Part shown: positions 14,535 through 20,505 of the stretch, one piece after another | Layout: the number at the start of each line of letters is the position of its first letter | Numbering within the stretch: the first letter of the stretch is position 1 | Virus record (IMG/VR): IMGVR_UViG_3300037891_000124 | Coordinates: 1 to 20,505 of that record | DNA: 20,505 bases | Source of the DNA: a virus | Direction: 5' to 3' (one strand) | Position numbers and translations under genes: made by a program | The notes under the pieces: model-generated | Database searches by the model: none | Told to the model about the DNA's origin: nothing | Seen by the model: the letters and a program-made list of their open reading frames with translations, nothing else

Positions 14535-16436
14535 TTAGGTTATATCTACCATTTCACAGACATCACCAGTACATGCCATTGTTTGCATACCAGAGGTGTT
14601 GTCTTCTATTTCATAGTTGTCAAATAAACTCCAATCTACTTTAGGGGGTGACTTGTCAAGCATTTCGTAGTAGTCCTCTTTAGTACACTCTTGGTAAGGT
14701 GCCTGTTGGTACGTATGCTCATTGAACGGAAGGAACGACACACCTGACATTTCATCAAAGTGTTTGTATACAAATGCTCCTACCTCAAACCACTCGTCAG
14801 ACTTAACGTTAATCGTAACGCTAGGCTTATGCTCACACCAATGGCGTTGATACATCAACCACATTTCTAATTGCTCTAGTGCTGTCATGTCAGCCGTACA
14901 CACTGCACCCAAGGGTGACTGCATAGGAAAGCTAAACACGGTTGTAGCATCAGGCTTCATAACGTCAGGCTCACTAGGGATGCCTTGGTCACGCATAAAT
15001 GCAGTCAATGGGTCTTTATTATCTCCACGCACAGTACGGATATAATAGGGACTATGACGAGCATGTATTCCAGAAGCCGAATCAACCAGTTGGGAAACTG
15101 TTCCACTGGGCTTAACGCAAGTAATAGCAGTGCTGTGAGGGATACCAAGACGGTCAGCCCACTCAGCGTTAGTAGAAACAGCCACATTTTTAAGATGCTC
15201 CAATGTTTCGGACAACCCTTTGTTCTCTAAGGTCATCAGTTTGTTATCCATTATCCCCGTGAGTGACACACCCAGCAATCTTTCTGCCGCTGTATTGGTG
15301 TTCCACACCTTACGCAAGTATGGAAAGTTGGTGAAGGTGGATTGTATTGTTCCAAGTACAGTTGCAAGACGGACTTTTCTTGTAAGGTCTTCCAAACTAT
15401 CCGTAGCCCTGATGACAACTTCTGTGAGATTACAGAATTGGTTAGGGCGTAAAATAATCTCTGAACACGGGTTGGTTCCAAACTCATAGCAAGTTTCTCG
15501 TCTTCCATTTTTTGCTGCTTGTTTAATCGAAGCTTCTCTATTAAATATACCACGCTCCCCGCTCCCACTCTCCATTAGGGCTGTCCACTCACGCATAAAT
15601 GACATGCTGTCAGGTTTCTCTGAGTACGACACTGAGTTATTAGCCAAGGCTCTATGCCCTGCATTCTCCCACCAGTTACCTGACTTGGCGTGGCGCATAC
15701 GGTCATCTGACAGGTTAGACAAGCTGATCATAGCACTACGTCTAACGCCACCTACAACAACTACCTCACCAATCTTACACATAAGATCATGACACTCAAG
15801 ACTAGAAAGCCTACGCCCTTGTGCGCCCTTGAATGTTGTAACCGCAAAGTTAAACAAATCAACCAAAGGAGCAGGACCACTAGCCCGACCACCAAACGTT
15901 TTAAGCCTTGCACCTGCAGGGCGAACTCTGCTAATATCCCACTTAGGAATTTCACCAGCCCACAGGAGTGCCAACACTTGTCTGAGACCTTTAGCCCATC
16001 CTTCCTTGCTGTCCTTGATGACAACACACGTTTCACTTTGGAAAAGAGTAGGAACATCAGGGAGTTTAGCGATGAACTGACGCTCAACACTGAAACCAAC
16101 CCCCGTACCGCAAAGCAAGATGAACATAGCCTCATCGAAAGACTTAGGGTCATCTACGGGTAGGTAACTACAATTGTACATGCAAGTGTTATCACGGTCA
16201 GCAGCTTTACCTGCAGTCATAAGTGACCTCATACTAGGCATAACCTCAAGACTAAGGATAGCACTACGCATTTCATCTAGGTCAACAGGTTTCAGCCATG
16301 TCTTAGCAATGTTCTGTAGGTAACGCTCTACAGTCTCACCCCATGTTTCACGGCGTCCCTCGCCTTCAAGCCAACGTGCATAGCGGCTGGTTGCAATAAA
16401 GGTCTGGTAGTCACTTGGTAGATAGTTATTACTCAT
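14535..16436 (-). CDS. nrdJ: Adenosylcobalamin-dependent (class II) ribonucleotide reductase, monomeric type
   Basis: The enzyme reduces ribonucleotides to deoxyribonucleotides using a B12-generated thiyl radical. The 633-residue protein carries the N-P-C-S-E finger: N322, C324 (thiyl position) and E326. C335 lies 11 residues on, the same spacing as C408/C419 in Lactobacillus leichmannii RTPR. C89 (N-C-S-Y) is the likely second member of the reducible pair. The C-terminal C622-T-G-D-V-C627 matches the mobile redox cysteines of RTPR (C-x4-C). P-S-M-R-S-L near 67 and P-S-G-T-V-S-Q-L are further family motifs. It is about 100 residues shorter than RTPR. AAGGAAAATAAAT precedes the ATG. It works with MazG and the DNA polymerase to supply dNTPs; B12 would have to come from the host. 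No small subunit or activase is visible, as expected for class II. Confidence 0.95.
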   Translation of the reverse strand: MSNNYLPSDYQTFIATSRYARWLEGEGRRETWGETVERYLQNIAKTWLKPVDLDEMRSAILSLEVMPSMRSLMTAGKAADRDNTCMYNCSYLPVDDPKSFDEAMFILLCGTGVGFSVERQFIAKLPDVPTLFQSETCVVIKDSKEGWAKGLRQVLALLWAGEIPKWDISRVRPAGARLKTFGGRASGPAPLVDLFNFAVTTFKGAQGRRLSSLECHDLMCKIGEVVVVGGVRRSAMISLSNLSDDRMRHAKSGNWWENAGHRALANNSVSYSEKPDSMSFMREWTALMESGSGERGIFNREASIKQAAKNGRRETCYEFGTNPCSEIILRPNQFCNLTEVVIRATDSLEDLTRKVRLATVLGTIQSTFTNFPYLRKVWNTNTAAERLLGVSLTGIMDNKLMTLENKGLSETLEHLKNVAVSTNAEWADRLGIPHSTAITCVKPSGTVSQLVDSASGIHARHSPYYIRTVRGDNKDPLTAFMRDQGIPSEPDVMKPDATTVFSFPMQSPLGAVCTADMTALEQLEMWLMYQRHWCEHKPSVTINVKSDEWFEVGAFVYKHFDEMSGVSFLPFNEHTYQQAPYQECTKEDYYEMLDKSPPKVDWSLFDNYEIEDNTSGMQTMACTGDVCEMVDIT

Positions 16437-16447
16437 ATTTATTTTCC

Positions 16448-16870
16448 TTATACTAAGTCAGACAGGTCAGGCTTCCAGTAGTGTGACCCTTTTAATACTT
16501 TACCATCAGGCCGCTTGATTGGCTTGCCTTGTGGCCCTAGCTTAGACATATTAGATGCGTGTACTCTACGCACTGCCTCGTCTAAGTCCCACCCGTAGGT
16601 AGCTGCATAGCCATACGTAACGTACACCAAGTCAGCTAATTCTTTGAGTAACTCTATTGGACCATCTGCATCACGTACTTCACCGTACTCCTCTTTGAGT
16701 AGTAGCCAGCGCAACCCTTCTAGCTTTCTACTGTAACCATACTTCTCATCAAGAGGGTGATCCATTGCTACTGCAAACTCTTTTACCATATCTAGTGGAC
16801 TACGAGTGTGTTCTATAGTAGCCTCTCTGTCGTACTCAGCGAAATCGTCTATCTCTTGTTGCGTAATCAT
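16448..16870 (-). CDS. mazG: MazG-like nucleotide pyrophosphohydrolase
   Basis: The 140-residue protein belongs to the all-alpha NTP pyrophosphatase (MazG/PRA-PH) superfamily, which hydrolyses nucleoside triphosphates to monophosphate and pyrophosphate with Mg2+. The metal-binding E-x-x-E is at E61-E64 (K-E-E-Y-G-E-V) and E-x-x-D at E77-D80 (K-E-L-A-D-L). R-V-H-x-S-N-M-S-K follows at about 102-110, then K-P-I-K-R-P-D-G-K-V-L-K-G, which is typical of phage MazG proteins. In phages MazG is thought to clean non-canonical nucleotides or change nucleotide signalling during host takeover; the first fits its place directly before the reductase gene. Its ATG overlaps the stop of the upstream gene as ATGA. 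Confidence 0.9.
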   Translation of the reverse strand: MITQQEIDDFAEYDREATIEHTRSPLDMVKEFAVAMDHPLDEKYGYSRKLEGLRWLLLKEEYGEVRDADGPIELLKELADLVYVTYGYAATYGWDLDEAVRRVHASNMSKLGPQGKPIKRPDGKVLKGSHYWKPDLSDLV

Positions 16871-17040
16871 CCCTGATCCTTTACGTTTATGTTAGATATT
16901 TCTACATCATCTATATCATAGATAATACGAGCCATCAAGTCTTTTATATCTTCTTCATAGTACATAGGGTGAGAAGACAATATGTTGTTTGACTTGTCAA
17001 CTTGTAAGACAAAGGTAACACTGAACTTCTCAGTCTTCAT
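16867..17040 (-). CDS. Small protein of unknown function
   Basis: The gene encodes 57 residues when started at ATG 17040. That start is chosen because AGGAGG lies 9 bases upstream; a TTG at 17049 would leave no space between ribosome binding site and start. The protein looks like a small alpha/beta fold: a beta strand (F-S-V-T-F-V-L-Q-V-D), a loop (N-N-I-L-S-S-H-P), a helix (D-I-K-D-L-M-A-R-I-I-Y-D-I) and a final strand. I recognise no family. It overlaps the 3' end of the DUF3310 gene by 11 bases and the MazG start by 4 bases, so it is translated as part of the same operon. Confidence 0.6.
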   Translation of the reverse strand: MKTEKFSVTFVLQVDKSNNILSSHPMYYEEDIKDLMARIIYDIDDVEISNINVKDQG

Positions 17041-17296
17041 TGCGCTCAACCTCCTGTATCAATCTATCTAAGTACCATCGTGCTTTCTTTAAGTCTTCTA
17101 CACCATTCTTGTAAGGCCACCTCCACATATACTTGAATGAGTTCTGCCAACAGTATGCCTCATGGGGTGATACATCTGCACCCTCTGACATAGCTTTCAT
17201 AGCATCTATACACTCAATGTTAGCTGTGTTGTAGTGAGGCGGCTTATCTACCATGTCTACCTCAAAGGGCATGATTGTTTCTTTCCATTTAGCCAT
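17030..17296 (-). CDS. DUF3310 (SaV-like) protein
   Basis: With ATG 17296 as start the protein has 88 residues. The DUF3310 pattern is clear: D-K-P-P-H-Y-N at about 17-23, then I-E-C-I-D-A-M, then the hallmark F-K-Y-M-W-R-W-P-Y-K-N-G (about 54-65) followed by D-L-K-K-A-R-W-Y-L-D-R-L-I. The family is frequent in phage nucleotide-metabolism regions and has sometimes been annotated as a nucleotide kinase, without firm biochemical proof that I know of. The start follows the upstream stop as TAGTATG. ATG 17272, with GGAAAG 8 bases before it, is an alternative that gives 80 residues. A longer reading from 17380 would overlap the upstream gene by 83 bases and is less likely. Confidence 0.85.
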   Translation of the reverse strand: MAKWKETIMPFEVDMVDKPPHYNTANIECIDAMKAMSEGADVSPHEAYCWQNSFKYMWRWPYKNGVEDLKKARWYLDRLIQEVERNED

Positions 17297-17297
17297 A

Positions 17298-17639
17298 CTA
17301 GCAGTTACCCTTAGTTTTGGTGAAAGCACTGAGTGTAAGTACATTACCCTCTGCTGTATAGGAAGATTGTGGTGTATCATCCGTAGGCACTTGATTGTCC
17401 TCTAGTAGACGCTGTACTTTATCTTCTAGTGCAAACTTGAGGTCTTCATAGATTTCATCATCGTCATCATTAAGCAACTCAAACAAGCCAATCATAGCTA
17501 GACCTACACCCATAGCATCTGATAACTGATCGTCAGTCAATTCGTGATCATCACTCTTGCAGATACAAGTACCAATGCGCCCATCACCCATAGGCTTGAT
17601 TAGTATTGCAATCTCATCATCGTCTAGTGAATACGGCAT
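17298..17639 (-). CDS. Small acidic protein of unknown function
   Basis: The 113-residue protein is rich in Asp and Glu, including a D-D-D-D-E run in the middle, and should be strongly negative. The N-terminal 50 residues look like a small alpha/beta domain; a helix rich in Leu and acidic residues follows, and the C-terminal 30 residues are Thr/Ser-rich. ATG 17639 is chosen because AAGGAAG lies 5 bases before it; the TTG at 17642 is not needed. The start overlaps the endonuclease I stop as TGATG, so translation is coupled. An acidic phage protein in an early region could mimic DNA or bind a host regulator, but nothing specific supports that. Confidence 0.65.
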   Translation of the reverse strand: MPYSLDDDEIAILIKPMGDGRIGTCICKSDDHELTDDQLSDAMGVGLAMIGLFELLNDDDDEIYEDLKFALEDKVQRLLEDNQVPTDDTPQSSYTAEGNVLTLSAFTKTKGNC

Positions 17640-18082
17640 CAAGTCTTCCTTTTTGTTTTAAGTGGTATCTTAGTCTGTGTAACATACTTTCCCGGCTCTG
17701 TCAACCACCCTTGAGGTATTAGTCTATGCGAGTACAAGAAGTCGTTTTTCTCACACCAATCGCAATATCTACTCTTAGCACCCTTGTAGAGTTTAGCCCT
17801 AGCGTTACTGAATACAAAGCGTATGTCTAACTCAGGGTGCTGCCTTCTTACTTCTACATGCTTGCGCCTGTCCTCACTGTCAAAGATACCCTTGGTCTCA
17901 ATAAAGATACCGTTGTCCAACTGAAAGTCAGGCGTGTAAGTACGATAACGTAAGTCCTCCCACTCTATTTTAAGTAACTCATACCTTACCTTTTTCTGGC
18001 ACTCAGACAAAACAAGAGCAGTCTGTTTTTCAAGACCACTCCTGTACTTGGCTTTAAGGTGTAGCCTCTTAGGTTTAGGCAT
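17639..18082 (-). CDS. Endonuclease I, Holliday-junction resolvase (T7 gp3-like)
   Basis: The 147-residue protein matches T7 endonuclease I (149 residues) in length and motifs. The PD-(D/E)XK-type catalytic set is present: E18 (S-G-L-E-K-Q), D52 (Y-T-P-D-F), E62 and K64 (I-E-T-K-G). The spacing D-x9-E-x-K is the same as D55, E65 and K67 in T7. Q-H-P-E-L-D-I-R-F-V-F-S-N (about 80-92) and the Y-C-D-W-C-E-K segment are further family marks. The enzyme acts as a homodimer that resolves four-way junctions and branched replication intermediates before packaging and helps degrade host DNA. Its start overlaps the end of the nuclease gene upstream by 8 bases. Confidence 0.93.
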   Translation of the reverse strand: MPKPKRLHLKAKYRSGLEKQTALVLSECQKKVRYELLKIEWEDLRYRTYTPDFQLDNGIFIETKGIFDSEDRRKHVEVRRQHPELDIRFVFSNARAKLYKGAKSRYCDWCEKNDFLYSHRLIPQGWLTEPGKYVTQTKIPLKTKRKT

Positions 18083-18944
18083 CTGTCTTTAGCTTAGTGT
18101 AGTGTACCGTAGGCGGCGTTAGTTTGCCTTGGTAAGTCTTAGAAGGTAGTTCTTGATAGTCAGGCCAACAAGCTTTCTTGAATGAGCAGAAGCTACACTC
18201 TCTGCATAGCGTTCTGTTACCTGATTCTTTCTTGCGATAGGTCTCAGGTATGTCTGTGTACTGACGCTCAAGTGGCTCATTGTTATCTAGGTAGTCATAC
18301 GTTTCACGCATCTTATCCAAGACAGCCTCAACGTCTACGTGCTTGGCTGAAACGTACTTGTGATGACCATTAGCCTTGTTGACTACCCACCATCCCCCAA
18401 CCTTCTTACCTGCTGCTGTAGCGTAGCCTACAAGCTGTGCTACGTAGCCAAAAGGATCACTAGCCTGTAGTGTCTCAAGGTCAACAAACTTCTTAGTGTA
18501 GGAGTAATCAGATGCACTCTTAACATCGTCTACCCTGCCAGCCATCACTAAGTCATACTCACCCTTGATTGGGCGTCTACCTCCCCCTAAGTCTAACGAC
18601 ACGTATTCATTGTCTTGGAACTCTACACCAGCAGTGCGTAGGATACCTTTGAATACTGCCTCAACTATATCGCCTAGCATCATGTTCATCATGAACTGCT
18701 CTGGCATTGGTTCTTTTTCTTCTGGCATGTTCTTTTCAAACCAGAGTTGACACTTAGCGCGTCCTATGTTGGACATTCTAAGCCTGAACTTATCCCGTGG
18801 CCCACCGTTGAATTGCTTGTTTAGTCCTGCCGATACGTCAGAAGCAACGTTCTCAATTATTGCTTCTGACATTTCTGCTTGGCCTAAAGTAGCATCACGC
18901 ATGAGTATCTTAATGGGTAGTTCAGCAGCGTGTGCAAAGTCCAT
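18075..18944 (-). CDS. Cas4-like PD-(D/E)XK exonuclease with probable 4Fe-4S cluster
   Basis: The 289-residue protein has a RecB/Cas4-type nuclease core: G-E-Y-D131, then D140-V-K142, then Q170-L-V-G-Y174 (the Q-x3-Y helix motif). Cysteines C65 (near the N-terminus, G-R-A-K-C) and C247, C250, C253, C259 at the C-terminus match the one-plus-three arrangement that holds a 4Fe-4S cluster in Cas4 and AddB-type nucleases, with one spare Cys. In phages this family often stands where T7 has the gp6 exonuclease and probably digests host DNA or processes replication ends. There is no CRISPR context. The start at 18944 is one base after the preceding stop and has only a weak TAGG before it; ATGs at 18902 and 18872 are alternatives. 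Confidence 0.85.
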   Translation of the reverse strand: MDFAHAAELPIKILMRDATLGQAEMSEAIIENVASDVSAGLNKQFNGGPRDKFRLRMSNIGRAKCQLWFEKNMPEEKEPMPEQFMMNMMLGDIVEAVFKGILRTAGVEFQDNEYVSLDLGGGRRPIKGEYDLVMAGRVDDVKSASDYSYTKKFVDLETLQASDPFGYVAQLVGYATAAGKKVGGWWVVNKANGHHKYVSAKHVDVEAVLDKMRETYDYLDNNEPLERQYTDIPETYRKKESGNRTLCRECSFCSFKKACWPDYQELPSKTYQGKLTPPTVHYTKLKTDA

Positions 18945-18945
18945 C

Positions 18946-19830
18946 CTAGAAAGGAATTTCTTCTACTTGCACGATAGCGTCAAGTGTAGCTGGGTCTATA
19001 GCCACATCAGGCTTACGTAAAGACTTCCACTTGCTAAGTACATACTCGTTACCGTAGTCAATGTAGTCAACGAAAGCCTGTACTGTAGCGTGATCCTCTG
19101 GAACCATTTTAGCCTTAGTACCCAAGTTAGCAACCATAGTAGCGTACTTGTTACCTGTAGGCAGGGTCTCCTTATTGGCAGCAAGTGTTATCGTATGCTC
19201 AATAGGCAACAGCTTCTTAGATACAATATCTTTAAGTACTGCATCCAAGGAACGCTTACTGTCAGCATTCTTTACGTCCATCGTAAAGTCAATCTCTGAG
19301 TCGTAACCTTTTACAGCTACACCATTCTCATCAGTAACTTTACCTAGCTTAACCTTGCCAAACAAAACCTTAGTGTTCTTAACGCTACGAATAACAGCTT
19401 TAGTGTCTTCATCAACAGCATCCCAATCCTTGATGTATGCACTAGGCCGACCAAGGTTGAACGTACCTTTGGTGTCTTTAAGATCACCCTTGAGTACAGT
19501 AGCCATGACAGTCTTGTTCATAGCGTTGTTTTCACTATCCCATTGAGTCCACTGCTGACGCTGTGCAAACAAACGGATGGTAGCACTACGGCTATATACA
19601 GTCGTACCCTCTGAGTCAGTAAGCTTGTAAGCACCCAAGGGTACTACTACCTTCTCTTCTAGCTCACCGTCTTCATCTACTTGCTCCTTCATGATGGGAG
19701 CCTGTACTTGTGCTAGTCGTGAAAGGTTAGGGCCACTGGAAGAACCCATAGACATATCAGCATCTGCACTGAAACCCATAGCTGCAGCAAGGTCTGCACT
19801 TGCCATTGTCGTAGATAACTCATTGCTCAT
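18946..19830 (-). CDS. Putative single-stranded DNA-binding protein
   Basis: The 294-residue protein has a Met/Ser/Gly-rich flexible N-terminus (about 1-35), a beta-rich centre (about 60-190) and a helical C-terminal part. It ends in V-E-E-I-P-F. Bacterial SSB proteins end in D-D-D-I-P-F, the tip that recruits replication partners, so this ending is suggestive. Its position between DNA polymerase and the recombination nucleases also matches where T7-like phages carry the gp2.5 ssDNA-binding protein. I cannot see a definite OB-fold by eye, so the role is inferred from tail motif and context. AAAGGATATATA precedes the ATG. The gap to the polymerase gene (19831-19870) holds only this ribosome binding site. 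Confidence 0.55.
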   Translation of the reverse strand: MSNELSTTMASADLAAAMGFSADADMSMGSSSGPNLSRLAQVQAPIMKEQVDEDGELEEKVVVPLGAYKLTDSEGTTVYSRSATIRLFAQRQQWTQWDSENNAMNKTVMATVLKGDLKDTKGTFNLGRPSAYIKDWDAVDEDTKAVIRSVKNTKVLFGKVKLGKVTDENGVAVKGYDSEIDFTMDVKNADSKRSLDAVLKDIVSKKLLPIEHTITLAANKETLPTGNKYATMVANLGTKAKMVPEDHATVQAFVDYIDYGNEYVLSKWKSLRKPDVAIDPATLDAIVQVEEIPF

Positions 19831-19870
19831 TATATATCCTTTCTGAGCTTACATTTGAACCGCAGTTATA

Positions 19871-20505
19871 TCATATCACATCTTTAGTGTCAAGCCAATT
19901 CGGTCCAATCTTGGCTTCTAAAAGTAGTGGTACATTCATCTTTATGCCGTAGTAATTATCAATGATACTATTAAGACAGTCGTTAACATCGTTAATGACA
20001 TTGATTACCTCCTTTTGTTCATCAGGGTGTATGTCAATGACCGCTGAGTCATGGACACTATTAACTATGCAAGATCGCATATCCTTGAGCCGCTTGTCAA
20101 TCTCAAGCAATACAACAGGTACAACATCACCAGTAGCAAACCCTTGGACAGGGTAGTTCTTAATCCTAGTAAAGTTAGTGGGTGTATTGTTTTCCCTTCT
20201 AGTAGTGCCGGGAAATGCATACTGCCTACCTGATACATTGGTTATCTTCTGGAACCGTATAGCCTCATCACCTAGCTTCTTATGCCACTTAGCTATGCCT
20301 TTGTACTTGGCAATGAAGTGCGTGTAGTACGCAGCTTCTGCCTTAGTCCTGCCAAAGCCTGTCGCACCAAACAGAGGGGCGAAGGTGTGTTCCTTGGCAG
20401 CTTGCCTAGCAGTAGGTTGACCCGCATCAGAGATAATCTGTGCAGTGTATGCGTGTACGTCAAACCCTGTGTTAATCTCTTCCATAGCGGTCTCGTCCTG
20501 TGACA
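19871..20505 (-). CDS. DNA polymerase family A, C-terminal part (runs off the window)
   Basis: The reading frame is open to the right edge; 210 residues are visible, starting within the palm at S-Q-D-E. The O-helix (motif B) is R-Q-A-A-K, then T-F-A-P-L-F-G, aligning with the Taq segment R-R-A-A-K...F...Y-G. Motif C is V-H-D-S (HDS at 20045-20053), with the catalytic Asp. N-Y-P-V-Q-G-F-A-T-G-D is the region before motif C, and the C-terminus is complete. This is the replicative polymerase of the phage. The residue matching E. coli Phe762 is Phe (codon at 20381-20383), and that matching Tyr766 is Phe (20369-20371). The exonuclease domain and motif A lie outside the window. The internal Met at 20485 is not the start. 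Confidence 0.93.
   Translation of the reverse strand, partial: SQDETAMEEINTGFDVHAYTAQIISDAGQPTARQAAKEHTFAPLFGATGFGRTKAEAAYYTHFIAKYKGIAKWHKKLGDEAIRFQKITNVSGRQYAFPGTTRRENNTPTNFTRIKNYPVQGFATGDVVPVVLLEIDKRLKDMRSCIVNSVHDSAVIDIHPDEQKEVINVINDVNDCLNSIIDNYYGIKMNVPLLLEAKIGPNWLDTKDVI

Noticed and set aside
14535-16163. Several long open frames antisense to or out of frame within the nrdJ gene
   Set aside because: They have no ribosome binding site or family motifs and overlap a fully conserved enzyme; they are by-products of its codon use.
17297-17380. Longer DUF3310 protein starting at 17380
   Set aside because: The extra 28 residues overlap the upstream gene by 83 bases and lie outside the DUF3310 pattern; ATG 17296 directly after the upstream stop is better.
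18075-18944. CRISPR-Cas system suggested by the Cas4-like gene
   Set aside because: There are no direct-repeat arrays or other cas genes, and the neighbours are phage replication genes.

Overview
The window looks like part of the genome of a lytic marine podovirus (short-tailed, T7-like in gene content). The likely host is an alphaproteobacterium of the Roseobacter or SAR116 type. The basis is the gene set: T7-type endonuclease I, a family A DNA polymerase, a Cas4-like nuclease, MazG, DUF3310, a B12-dependent ribonucleotide reductase and a row of very large internal virion proteins. The layout recalls HMO-2011-like phages and cobaviruses, but that placement is inferred from gene content only. 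No integrase, tRNA, CRISPR array or insertion sequence is visible.

Left block (1-13944, plus strand). This is a tightly packed late/structural operon with gaps of 0-15 bases and several 1-4 base stop/start overlaps. It starts with a tail-fibre assembly chaperone-like protein and two fibre proteins. The second fibre carries five 216-bp repeats and a C-terminal S74 self-cleaving chaperone. Four small genes follow; three of them encode membrane or exported proteins and may form part of the lysis or envelope machinery. Next come a helical-repeat virion protein of 754 residues, an N-acetylmuramoyl-L-alanine amidase with a peptidoglycan-binding domain, and three putative internal virion proteins, the last of 1198 residues.

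Junction (13945-14300). The two operons converge here. The spacer holds a bidirectional hairpin terminator and, just beside it, a perfect 16-bp palindrome TGTTTCACGTGAAACA (13987-14002). This is identical to the bacterial chromosomal centromere site parS, which is bound by ParB. No parA or parB gene is visible, so the site, if functional, would depend on host ParB. Next to it, on the minus strand, is a 67-residue gene with its own sigma70-like promoter. Promoter, gene, parS and terminator together look like a small independent cassette.

Right block (14299-20505, minus strand). Reading in the direction of transcription from the right edge, it encodes the C-terminal part of a family A DNA polymerase (running off the window), a putative ssDNA-binding protein ending in EEIPF, a Cas4-like Fe-S nuclease, endonuclease I, a small acidic protein, DUF3310, a small protein of unknown function, MazG, the monomeric class II ribonucleotide reductase and a small exported protein. 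Together these degrade host DNA, resolve branched phage DNA, turn ribonucleotides into dNTPs and replicate the genome.

The most notable observation is the exact parS site in a phage that shows no partition genes in this window. Other points are the hendecad-repeat architecture of the 754-residue virion protein, the expanded fibre repeats, and the weak resemblance of the parS-adjacent gene to Acb2/Tad1-type anti-defence sponges.
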